Under the pieces are notes generated by a model that saw only the letters and a list, made by a program, of their open reading frames with translations, searched no databases and had not been told where the DNA came from. Made by a program: the position numbers and the translations under genes. Of a stretch of 64,000 nucleotides of DNA, positions 9,923-19,263 are shown piece after piece (positions within the stretch are counted from its first letter, which is position 1; the number at the start of each line of letters is the position of its first letter). This stretch comes from Prillingera fragicola (Eukaryota; Basidiomycota; Tremellomycetes; Trichosporonales; Trichosporonaceae): NCBI GenBank assembly GCA_002335605.1, contig BEDY01000002.1, positions 310,001 to 374,000 on the forward strand. Direction: 5' to 3'.

Positions 9923-11899
9923 ATGATAATCAGAGACGTGTTCTACTCGTATGTCGAGGAGGTCGATCCCAACCTCGTACGTCCCTCTGAATACCCTCAG
10001 GGCTGGACGCGCACTGACCACCTCATCTCCTCGCAGACCTGCGCAATCTGTCAGTCCGCACTCGTCGACCCCGTAACAACATCTAGCTGCAAGCACACCT
10101 TTTGCCGCGACTGCATCACGCGTGCACTAGCCCACTCGCCAACATGCCCGATAGACAGGAGCGCGCTCACGCTGTCGTCGTTGCGTGACACTGAACCACT
10201 CGTGCAGCTCATGTTGGACGAGCTCGAGGTCACTTGCGGCGCTGAGGGATGTGGAAAGGTCATGCAGCGTGGGCTTTTGCTGAGTCATATCCGCACATGT
10301 GCCCGCGCAATCGTGACATGTGGCGACGACGAGTGTGGCCTCTCAGTACGTCGCTTATTGTGGCAGTGGAACGCGGTTGACTTCGACAGATGGCTCGGCA
10401 TCGTATGCCGCATCACCGTGCTTACGAGTGCTTCCACCGACGCATGGCTTGCACCAAGTGCGGCACAACAGTGACTTTCAAAGAGGCGACGGTAAGGAGC
10501 ACATGCACGCGGGAGGCTAATGGGAAGGGCAAGCATGCGTGCCATGGCTCTGAACATGGGCTAGACTGTCACTGCTGCGACGCGTGCGGCCAGACATGTT
10601 CGTACCCCATCAAGAGCTCTGCTAACGGCAGTATCCACTTCTCCCCAGCTGCACCGCTGGATCTGCCCAGCTGCCCTAGTCCCCTGCACACAGCGCACGC
10701 ACGGCTGCTCGGCGGTCGTCAAGCGCACCGATCTCGAGAGTCACCAAGCAACCTGCCCCTTTGAGGCCCTCTCCGTCTTCTTTGCCGCCAACGACGCACG
10801 CCTCGCAGCATTAGAGAAACGTCAAGACGAGCTAGGCGCCGAAAACGACTTCCTGCGTAGCCAAATATGGGCGATGCGCCGCGCAAGCATTGTTCCCCGC
10901 GCACTGTGGGCAGACGACAGCGGAGTCTCGTCCTTTGCCGACATCTCTTCAGCCCCAACGCCGCCCATCCCCGACCCGAGTCCTGACCGCGTCCCCTCCC
11001 CCATCCCAATCCCCGCGTCCGACGATACCGAGATCGACCAAGACAGCACTCCAACCAACGCCCCGGCATCCACCACACCACGTTCCCGCGCAGGAGAATT
11101 GAGTCCATCCTTGGCTCCTTCGGAAATCATAGTCGAGTCCCCACCACTCTCCCGCGTACCCACCCCTCTCCTCTCCCCGCCCCCACGCATGAGCTACGCC
11201 GACTGGGTCCACCGCCGCCTCCCCCCACCTGGCGCATACGACAGCGAAGCCACGGCCTCCCTCCGTGCCGCCATGGTGCACCTCGCTGCAGGCCTCGACT
11301 GGGCAGAGCGCCGCAACGAAGTACGCTCAATGACGGAGTCTCTGCGCGTTCTCGAGGAAGTCGCCGCCCTCCGCGCCATTGTCAGGCCTATGCGCATGCA
11401 GGTCCTTGCAGACCGCCCTGGATCGCCGCAGGTCGCTCGATCCCCCCATGAACACCCTCACCAGTGGCAGCAATCACCCAGAGCGAGCACGCCGCTCGCC
11501 CTCCCGACTCCGCCGCTGTCGACGGACCACTCCTCCGAGATCGACGTTGACATGCACATATCTGTACACACAAGCGTGACCGAGGACGAAGAGTTCACCG
11601 GCTCGATCAGGGAAAGCGTCGTCTTCTCTGCCTCCGACGCGCACAACAGCGCCAGTAGCAGTAGCGTGTCGACGGGGAACTACTCCTGCATGCCGAGCGG
11701 GGGACGGCCAGCTGTGCCGCGCGAATGGACCGGTCGACCATGTGCGTTCCCCGATGGCGGTCATCAAGTTGGAGGTGTGGCGGGCGGGGTTCTGGGACAG
11801 AGACACCGTGCAACGAGGAGTTCAAGTCTGTCGAACGGGCTGGGAAGTATCAGTGGCTTAGGGGCGAGTCTCTTGGGTAGGCGCCGGGAGAGGCATTGA
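9923..11899 (+). CDS. RING-finger / TRAF-type zinc-finger protein
   Basis: Likely E3 ubiquitin ligase. Exons read as 9923-9976, 10037-10345, 10390-10491 and 10649-11899, about 571 aa. After an 18-residue lead, a RING finger spans about residues 19-65: CAIC, HTFCRDC, and CPID as the last pair, so Asp replaces the last Cys, as in many TRAF-like RINGs. TRAF-type zinc fingers follow (CGAEGC...HIRTC; MACTKCGTTV; LHRWICPAALVPC; GCSAVVKRTDLESHQATCPFE), then a short coiled coil (LAALEKRQDELGAENDFL). The long tail is Ser/Pro-rich and looks disordered. The third join is the weak point: the 157-nt interval 10492-10648 is read as one intron because only that keeps frame, but it holds an open Cys-rich stretch. 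It could be spliced in more than one way. Confidence 0.78.
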
Positions 11900-12164
11900 G
11901 AATGACACCATGGGGTTAGATTATCCGTCAGCTATCATTCAATCTGCATAAGTCTGGGTCTGTCAGTGTGTCCTTGGGACAGGGAACGTACTGTTACATT
12001 GTCTAGATCAGCACCCGACCGCCTTGTCGCGGCTCGTGGGCCGTGTTCCCTCTCGAATGCCCTAAGGTTTCTGGCACCTCCAGGCCCGCTCTTCCTTGCT
12101 CCACGCCACAGACCAGCATTCCGCTCTAGGAGCGGCTTTCCGCGCAGCTCGGCTCAATCCTCTG

Positions 12165-12993
12165 CTATGCCCCCACACCTTTAACTCCCCATTTCCTCCT
12201 CGTCTCCCTTCCATCCGCCCGCCGATAATCCACGAGACCAAGCTCGGGCGGAATATCTCCACGCTCTGTCGCAGTCAACTTGATAAAGTCCAGCACACCA
12301 GCAGTGACGCGCGACGGCGGTGGGGGCGGCGGCTCGGGCTTTCCTGGCGCAAACGTCCATGGCTCGGGGAGAGGGGGTGCGCCGTCCCAGGCGTAGTCCG
12401 GTGCGCGCTTGAGTTGGGGTTTAACGTCCTCGGCGCCGGGTTCGGGAAGCTGGGAGAGGGTTACGGGTCGTGGTGGAGTGGGCGGTTCGGGCTCAGTTGG
12501 CATGTGGATGGCTGCCATCGTCAGCGTTGTTCCGAGAACGAGCCAAGGTACGCAACCCAGCTCAAGCAGTACAACACTCACGAACTCGTTTCCTCTTTCC
12601 TTCCTTGCGTAGAGAGCGCACATCCCAGCCACTCGACTCCTGAGCCTGCAGCAGGTCGCGCGCGTATGGAGTTGCGCGGCCGGCCAACTCGGCGTACTCT
12701 TGCGCCGTTTCGAAGAGTTTCTGGATATCTGCGGAGTCAGCAACGTGGGTGCATTTTCCGATGCCTCAGAAGATAGCCCAGATGTATGACTCTGGAAGCC
12801 CCATCCGCTGATGAATTGAGAGGGGAAGCAGACACGCACGGTGTTCGAGCAACCTCTCCATCTCTGCGAGGGCGCCGGCTTCTGCGCCGTCGAATCCCCT
12901 CCTGGCGAGTGTAGCACCGACCATGCGCTGCATGTACGCTGGTGCTTGCCCAGGTGAGATGCGGGTCGCCGCTGTGTCTCTTGAATGGGCCAT
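12165..12993 (-). CDS. TAF8: TFIID subunit TAF8
   Basis: Subunit of the general transcription factor TFIID. Three exons: 12840-12993, 12582-12728, 12165-12511, giving about 215 aa. The N-terminal histone fold (bromo-associated type) runs over about residues 10-85: MQRMVGATLARRGFDGAEAGAL, then across the join IQKLFETAQEYAELAGRATPYARDLLQA; the AGRxxP turn is typical of TAF8. A C-terminal TAF8 segment follows after a Pro-rich linker, with DYAWDGAPPLPEPWTFAP, the part that contacts TAF2 in known structures. It is shorter than animal TAF8 but has both diagnostic parts. It is divergent from the GET2-like gene by 231 bp. The only close alternative would be another histone-fold TAF such as TAF3, which would carry a PHD finger; none is present. 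Confidence 0.82.
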
Positions 12994-13224
12994 TGTGAGT
13001 GATGGTAGCGATAACAAAAGACCGAGGCAGACGTCGAGGTCATCAACACACGATCGAGTTGCTGCATACGGCTGGCGTGCTCAGTTACGTAATGTTTGAC
13101 CTTGCCACCCAAATAGAAGGACAATGATTACATAATCTCCCTCCACCCTGTGTTCCACCGAAGTCAGTCGAACATGACGAACATGATGTTCCTCAACTCC
13201 TCATTCACTCCAACCATACAAACA
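12994..13224. promoter_or_regulatory. Divergent promoter, TAF8 / GET2-like
   Basis: 231 bp between opposite start codons. No specific element was recognised. Confidence 0.45.
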
Positions 13225-14515
13225 ATGTCCGAGCAACCTCCAATGACTGAAGCACAGCGCCGCGCAGCTGCGCGTAAAGCCAAAATTCTTGCCCGCGGTA
13301 ACGCTGGCCTCGCACGTCTCGCCCACACCGCACGAGGTGACGAGGCAAACATGTTGTACGGCGATGACAGCACCGGCGCTTCCCCCGCGGACACACCCTC
13401 CTCTTCGGCGCCGGCAAGCAGGCCGCAGACCCCATCTGCCACTTCCAGCTTTCCCCCGGCTTCCTCTACGTCTGCTGCGACCGCCGCCGCCGCCTCTGCG
13501 CCTTCGGCAACTGCCGCCGCTGCCTCTCGGCCTTCGGCACCTGCTGCCTCAGCCGTCAAGCCCAAGCCTGCCTCCAACAAGGCTCCCGGTTGGGCACCCC
13601 CTGCGGCCTCGCAGCGTGCTTCCCGCGCTGCAGCTGACCCCATGGCCGGTATGTTCCCGCCAGGCATGGGAGGCCCCAGTGGCGCAGGCATGCCATCGCA
13701 GGAGGAGATGGCCGCACAGATGGAGGCCATGATGAACATGCTCGGTGGCGGTGGTGGTGCAGGTGGCGCTGGCGGCCCCCCCGACATGGCAAAGATGATG
13801 GCTGCGCTCATGGGTGGCATGCCTCCTCCCGGTGCTGGCGACGGACCGGGCCTGCTCGGTGATGGTACCGAATCGCCCAACCCCTTCGGCACACCCGGTG
13901 CCAACCCTTTCGCAGGCATGGACCCGAGCCAGAATCCCTTCGCCGCCATGGGAGGCGGTGATGGGCAGAACCCCTTTGCCGGGCTCGGTGCCATGGGTGG
14001 CATGCCTGGAGCTATGGCCGCCCCCCCGACCAAGGCCCAGCGCCTCTTCCCTGCCCTCCACGCTATTGCTGTTCTGGCCCTCGTCGCTTTCGTCGCCGTC
14101 TGGTGGGAGCCAACTCTGCGCCTCGTGCGCGCTGGCGGCGAGGGTGGTATTCAGAGCTGGGCTGTGCGTTGGGCCGCGCTCGCTGGCCGCGCCGGTAGCT
14201 GGACCGCCAAGACGGTTGAGCCTCTCGTGAGTTGCACAACCCTTGACCTCTGTGCTGATGTTGCAGCCCGTTTTCTACGCCTTTGTGACTCTGGAACTGA
14301 TTCTCCTCGCAACCCGTGTAACCCTCACCAACAACCGCCCAGCCCTGCACCCGCTCCTGGCCAATGTCCTCCCCATGCTTCCGCCCGCACTCGGCGCGAC
14401 TATCCGCACTGGTTCCAAGTATCTCGGCGTCGGCATGCAGACCTACAAGGACGGCTGCCTGTTCCTCTTTGGTCTCGGTGCAGTGATTGTGCTCGCAGAG
14501 TTCCTCGCCAAGTAG
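13225..14515 (+). CDS. GET2: GET2-like subunit of the tail-anchored protein receptor (ER)
   Basis: Membrane receptor subunit that recruits the Get3 ATPase carrying tail-anchored proteins to the ER. Two exons, 13225-14226 and 14267-14515, about 416 aa. The N-terminus TEAQRRAAARKAKILARGNAGL matches the basic, cytosolic Get3-binding motif (charged helix, then Asn-Gly and Leu). Three membrane spans follow near the C-terminus: LFPALHAIAVLALVAFVAVW, FYAFVTLELILLATRV and LFLFGLGAVIVLAEFLAK, the Get2 topology. Between them and the N-terminal helix lies a long low-complexity linker rich in Ala, Gly, Met and Pro, with four NPF tripeptides at about residues 219, 227, 237 and 249. It converges on GAA1 with 95 bp between stops. 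The start at 13225 places the motif at the very N-terminus; an upstream ATG at 13150 would bury it. Confidence 0.75.
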
Positions 14516-14610
14516 TTTTAGTCTGCAATATCTCGTTTCGTATCTTACGGTATCATGCATGTAGATGGTCGGTTGCATACTTCTAGCTCGTACTCTATCC
14601 CTCTCGTTCC

Positions 14611-16168
14611 TCAGGTCATTGCACTGACAGCCGCAAGCGGTCCCCAAACAGCAAACAACGCCGGCCAAGCGACGTTACCAAACATCTCCCACTCGGCGCG
14701 CAGGTCAATGCCGGCGAGGGCCAGCAGTTGGGGGTGCAGCGGCACGAGCGCAACCTTGATGTATCGCGGCAGCGGCGCCAGGGCGACGAGACTCACGGCG
14801 GCGAGCAGGATCGCCTGGGGAAAGTTGACCATTGCTAGCACGGGAATGAGAGCTCCGTATGCCAAGCGCGAGAGCGAGATGAGACTCTTGCGCGAGTCAC
14901 CACTCGGAGTCGGGAGAATCCACGCCGCGACCGAGACGAGCGGGGACTGCACCGCCCAGCCCAATGCGCCAAGGAGGAGCGCGGGAAGGAACCAAAGCGC
15001 ACCAGAAAGCGGATCGGGACAATCGAAGCCACCAAGGGTAAGGGATGCCCCGAGTAAGACCGCAGCTGGGAGGTAGTGGCCGACCGGAAGAAAGTGGTCG
15101 GGCGTGGGCTTCAGGTAGAAAAAGAAACTGGCGTGCAGACGCTCAAGCTGGTTGTTGAATGATCGCAGGGTGGACTCGACCATCTTGCCGAGAGAGTGGA
15201 ATCCGTGCGGGCCTGTTGCGGGCGCACAATAGACGGTGATGGCATCAATACGGTGCTTGGCCAGCAGACCGTGCGCAGCTGACGGGCGACCCAGAGCCGC
15301 GAACCGAAAGTGCTCGAGGAGGTGCTTTGCGCCAGTCTCGTAGCTTGCAGGCAGGCCGGGAGGAATGGCGTGGATGGCGGGAGTAATGCCACCAGAGTAG
15401 CGCGCCGTGCGCGAGGCCATGTTAAGCACGTCCTGATTCGGCAGACGACCGTTGATACCCTCGTAGAAGAAGCCGACATGCGAGCACGAGTGGCCTGGAT
15501 AGTCGATGTTCAAACCGGTCCAGATGTTGGCACGCGGGTTGTACTCGTTCATAAAGTTCTCGAGCCCGGCAAGGTAGCCGTCGCCAACGACGAGAAGAAA
15601 GTCAAACGCCCAGTGGTTTTGACCGCGCAAAAAGTCTCCCAGCGACAGCAGGCTGGCCACACCACGGAGGTTTGGTCCACCGTCGCGGCTGATCCAGTTG
15701 GCCGACACGATGATAGCCTCTGTCCCTTCACTCCTAGGCGGGCTAACACGCGCCCACACCGCCTGACTAGTGTTTCCAGCCGGAAGACCCTCGGCGCGGA
15801 ACTCCCGCAACAAATGCGCACTCCTGTCCTCCCACGTCGCGTTGGCGTCGCGCAGCTTCTCGAGCTGGTCGAGGTAGGCGTCGGCGCGCTGGACATTAAT
15901 CCAGTCATAGTAGGTCACAACCTGCGCCGGCTGGAGAGCGTGTTCGTCCACAAACTCGTGTTTCCAGAGCGCAGGATACGGGAGGGCAAAGATCCATGCC
16001 ACGCCGACAACGACCAGCAGTGTGCTGCCTTGTCAGCAACGACAATAAGGAGGAGACGTACCGGACAAGCCACAACCGTGACCAGACAGCATTGAGCACT
16101 TTGCGCTGCCGTGCCAGCTTTTTGCCCAGCTTGACCTGCTCGGCCGTCAACTCATCTGGGGCTTCCAT
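14611..16168 (-). CDS. GAA1: GPI transamidase subunit GAA1
   Basis: Subunit of the ER complex that attaches GPI anchors. Two exons, 16062-16168 and 14611-16024, about 506 aa. A short cytosolic lead rich in Lys/Arg is followed by the first membrane span, completed across the join (TLLVVVGVAWIFALP). The large luminal domain is of the aminopeptidase-like GAA1 type: IIVSANWISRDGGPNLRGVASLL, FDFLLVVGDGYLAGLENFM, GLNIDYPGHSCSHVGFFYEG, then the C-terminal set of hydrophobic spans. Zn-ligand residues of true M28 peptidases are not all there, as expected for GAA1. It is somewhat shorter than the yeast protein, mostly in the C-terminal spans. GAA1 would act on the GPI-type proteins encoded at 647-3078 and 50377. 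Confidence 0.88.
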
Positions 16169-16374
16169 CAAGTGTTGCTGCCTGTTGAGGTGAATTGGCT
16201 GTCAACATTCACCAACTTGTCGTGGTTGCTCATCTCGTCACCCACTTGTATCCAGGAACGAGAGCCGCGTGGTCCACGTGGATTTGCTTCCGCACATTGC
16301 CACTAAGAGTTCATGCGCGTCTGATTTCAACACGCGACGCGACCGCATCACATGCATCACAACAACATCTATAC
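16169..16374. promoter_or_regulatory. Divergent promoter, GAA1 / RNase H2B
   Basis: 206 bp between opposite start codons; no specific site assigned. Confidence 0.45.
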
Positions 16375-17689
16375 ATGGACCGCCCAGCAGCAATGACCGA
16401 ATACATTGCAGTAATCAAGGACGGTAAGCTCTTCATTATTTGAATCGGTGTTGATGACAGAAATTGCGCAGGGCGCCGAGCATCGCTACCTCCGCCTCCC
16501 GCACCCACGCACTGGTAGGTTGTTGTTTCGTTGTCGACAACTGACGGGTCAGGCGAGCCGCAGCTTTACCTCCCCTACGATGCACCGTCGGGTAGCGGTA
16601 TTTGTGAGGTTGTCAAGGTCTCGGGAGCTCGCGGAAGGACATGGTTTATCGGCGACGACAAGCTTGCGCGTGAGCACTTCCATGCATTTGGAGAACGTTG
16701 CTGACATTGCAGCCGGGAGCATGCTCGTGCATCACCCCATTGACGCCTTTTTTCTCGCTGCGCCAGTAGCTCTTTCTCTCATCCCCGTATGTCTTTCTCA
16801 CTCTATCAATAGGTCTCAAGCTGACAGCAACAGTCTGACGGCCGCGCCCATTTCCAAACCCTCTCAGACCTCCTCTCCACCGCCTCGAGCTCCGACTCCT
16901 TTGCTCTCCGCCCCGCGTTCAGTCCCTCAACGGGGAAGGCACTGTACAATCCCGATGTGGAACGGCTGGCAAGGTTGAAGCCTTTCAAGAAGGCGTTTAG
17001 GGCGTGTTGTGAGCGAAAAGGTCCGTTTGCTCCTTCATGTAAGAGCAAAATGCACTAACAGTGCAGTGGTGGACGCCGCACCTCCCTCTCCACCGGCGGA
17101 TGGCGAAGAGACCGAAAAGCCCAAACCTGTGGTCTACTATCGCCCCTCACGCGATGCCGTCCTCACTGTCCTGAAAGCCAAGGTGGCACACCTCGCGGAC
17201 GAGAAGCGGTTTGCGCTCTTTGACCATCTCGTGCGGTCGCTTGCTAAGGATGGGTTGCTGGAGCCTGGTGTGGATAAGAAGCTCGTGCAGTGTGAGCTGA
17301 TCGGCACATTGCAAGAACACGGCTGACAATGCAGCGGCCCGCAATCACGGAGCAGTTGACCAGATCGCAGCCTACCTCCCTGCCACGCTTCTGGTCGACC
17401 TCAAGAAGTCTTACGAGTGAGTAACCCTCGACTCTCGGTCCGTTGAAAAACACATTCTAACAAGCCCAGCTTCACTGCCTTGGACGCCTACCAATCCTCC
17501 CGCGCAGCAGCAGCGATGGCCGCCCAAATGCCCGTCGTGCCGAGCGACAAGAAGAGTGGCGCTGGCACAAAGAGGAAGGTGGTCGCGCAGCCGACCAGCC
17601 GCGGCGTCGAGGCTCTCAAGAAGGTCAAAACTGGAGGTATGGCCAAGATGACTAGTTTTTTCAAGCCGAAGGAGAAGGAAAAGAATTAG
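16375..17689 (+). CDS. RNH202: Ribonuclease H2 subunit B
   Basis: Non-catalytic subunit of RNase H2, which removes ribonucleotides from DNA. Eight exons: 16375-16423, 16461-16514, 16553-16669, 16713-16786, 16834-17020, 17067-17291, 17335-17416, 17470-17689; every junction keeps frame, about 335 aa. The N-terminal triple-barrel part is seen in YLRLPHPRTG, GICEVVKVSG, TWFIGDD and SMLVHHPIDAFFLAAP (typical of the family). The helical part follows with YRPSRDAVLTVLKAKVAHLA. The C-terminus reads MAKMTSFFKPKEKEKN, a PIP-box (M-x-x-M-x-x-F-F followed by Lys); human RNASEH2B ends with the same type of motif, also with Met in the Gln place. An alternative start at the second Met (MTEYIAV, six residues in) is possible. 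Confidence 0.88.
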
Positions 17690-17807
17690 GCTGTCGATGA
17701 CCTTGCGAGTGGAAGTGGGCGTTTCTTATGAGGAGCATTCTGTACAACATGCATGGCATTATAGGCACCTACTTTGCACCCAGTGCTCGCTCACCAAACG
17801 ACTTAGC

Positions 17808-18724
17808 CTAGTCGTCGTCATCCTCTTCCTCGCTGCCGCTCCCACTGTCGTCGTCAGAACTAGCAAATTCCTCCTGGACGAGCCGCCGGCGTTTCATATT
17901 AGGCTGCAGCAGGCTGGCATTCTTTGGCGGGGCAGCCTTCTTGACAGGACTTCCAGATGCTTCCCATCAGCTCTAGTTGCGAATGAAGAGACATACTAGT
18001 TGTGTTTTGGGAGGCAGAGGCTCCCCCCGGCTGCCGGGCGATCGTGGCGCGCAGGCCATTAATTTTGGCCGTGAGCGACCGGATTTCTTCTTCTTTTGCT
18101 TCCAGCTGGGAGGCGAGGGCTCGGGCTTCACCTGTAAGTGTTAGACATAGTTGTGCGCAACATAAATCAGGATTAGAGACGTACTCTTATCACCGGTGCT
18201 GGCTGGACGTGAGAGGAGCTGGGACGTTAGAGATGCGATCAAACACGTGCTTTCGGCGAGCTCACAGCTAGCGCGCCATCGAGCAGGTCGTCTGTGTGAT
18301 GCTCCTCCTTTGAGCTATCAAGATACACCGATACCGGCGTCTTGGTGACATGTACAATGAGCTGGCGCAATCAGCTACCCCGCACGGCAAGGCGGGCTTA
18401 TCGGACCCGGCGGTATCGCTGCCCACCTTCAAGCCCCCATTTGGCCTGTCCTCGACATGCATCATTCCCGCGCGGATAGCGTCGGCGAGCTCATCGGCTC
18501 GTTCGTCCTGACGACTTGTTAGCGATAAGGTCGGGAAAGCGGAGGGGGCCACTCACGTCACCAAGCCCTGCCCAGACTCGGCGGCCTTCGTCGTCGGGGG
18601 CTGCCCAGAGGACGACGTTCCAGCCGTCCTCCTTGATGCGGGATGTGAGAAGATAACGAGCCTTTTTGTTTGGCCGCTCGTCATAAATTTGCTGCAGTAT
18701 TCCGTCGAGAGGTGAGGACGGCAT
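17808..18724 (-). CDS. Small head/coiled-coil/tail protein, PAXX-like (XRCC4 superfamily candidate)
   Basis: Six exons: 18557-18724, 18427-18507, 18266-18361, 18185-18218, 17997-18131, 17808-17959, giving about 221 aa. The N-terminal 110 residues look like a compact beta-rich head (RYLLTSRIKEDGWNVVLWAA; VWAGLGDDERADELADAI; LIVHVTKTPVSVYLD). A single coiled coil follows (ALASQLEAKEEEIRSLTAKI), then a polar linker and a basic-acidic tail, NASLLQPNMKRRRLVQEEF and a run of Ser/Asp/Glu. Head, short coiled coil and tail is the plan of the XRCC4/XLF/PAXX group, and the tail pattern S-L-[IL]-x-P-x-x-K-x-[KR]-[KR]...F resembles the Ku-binding end of PAXX; length is close to human PAXX (204 aa). This is pattern matching by eye, not a search. 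It could be an unrelated coiled-coil protein. It converges on RNase H2B with 118 bp between. Confidence 0.5.
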
Positions 18725-19263
18725 TGCGAGCTGCTGTTGATATATGGGAGATCAAGGGCTAGCTGTTGCTTGTTTGGGGCCAACGGACTGCCTCCACCAC
18801 GCCAACACAGAGGGGGGCAGAGCGGGAGTATTTTCCACGTGGCCACACGTCACCCAGTCTACTACGTAGCCCCGGGAAAGCAAATCCGCGGATTGCTTAC
18901 TTAATCCGAGGAAGAGTTACCTTCCCCGGCCGGGTCTTCCCCACAATCCCTGTCTTCCCTGCCTGGGTGGCAACAGCGCGCCTGGCATTGTCAACATCAT
19001 GCCTCTCCTCACCAGCCCGAGCCCCACCGCCCCCACGTTATCCACTACCTCGCATGTGACAATGTGCTCATTGCTCTTGACACGCGCGGGATTGCTCTGG
19101 CGCTTGCTTATATTACCTCTGGAGCACGATTTTCTCTTTCTCTCTCTCTCCACCATTCTCCACTGCTCACTGACCCAAACCACCTTTATCATCTGCCTAT
19201 CACGCGTCAGCTAATGGTGCCTCCCCCACCTCCACCTCGCCACCACATTCACCAGAACCACTT
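18725..19263. promoter_or_regulatory. Divergent promoter region, PAXX-like / LKR-SDH
   Basis: 539 bp between opposite start codons. A pyrimidine-rich stretch with CT repeats (about 19132-19160) precedes the plus-strand start, as is common for 5' leaders in these fungi. Confidence 0.4.

Noticed and set aside
13164..14033. 289-codon antisense frame over the GET2-like gene
   Set aside because: It mirrors the Ala/Gly/Pro-rich linker; no motif, and the plus-strand frame has the Get3-binding helix and three membrane spans.
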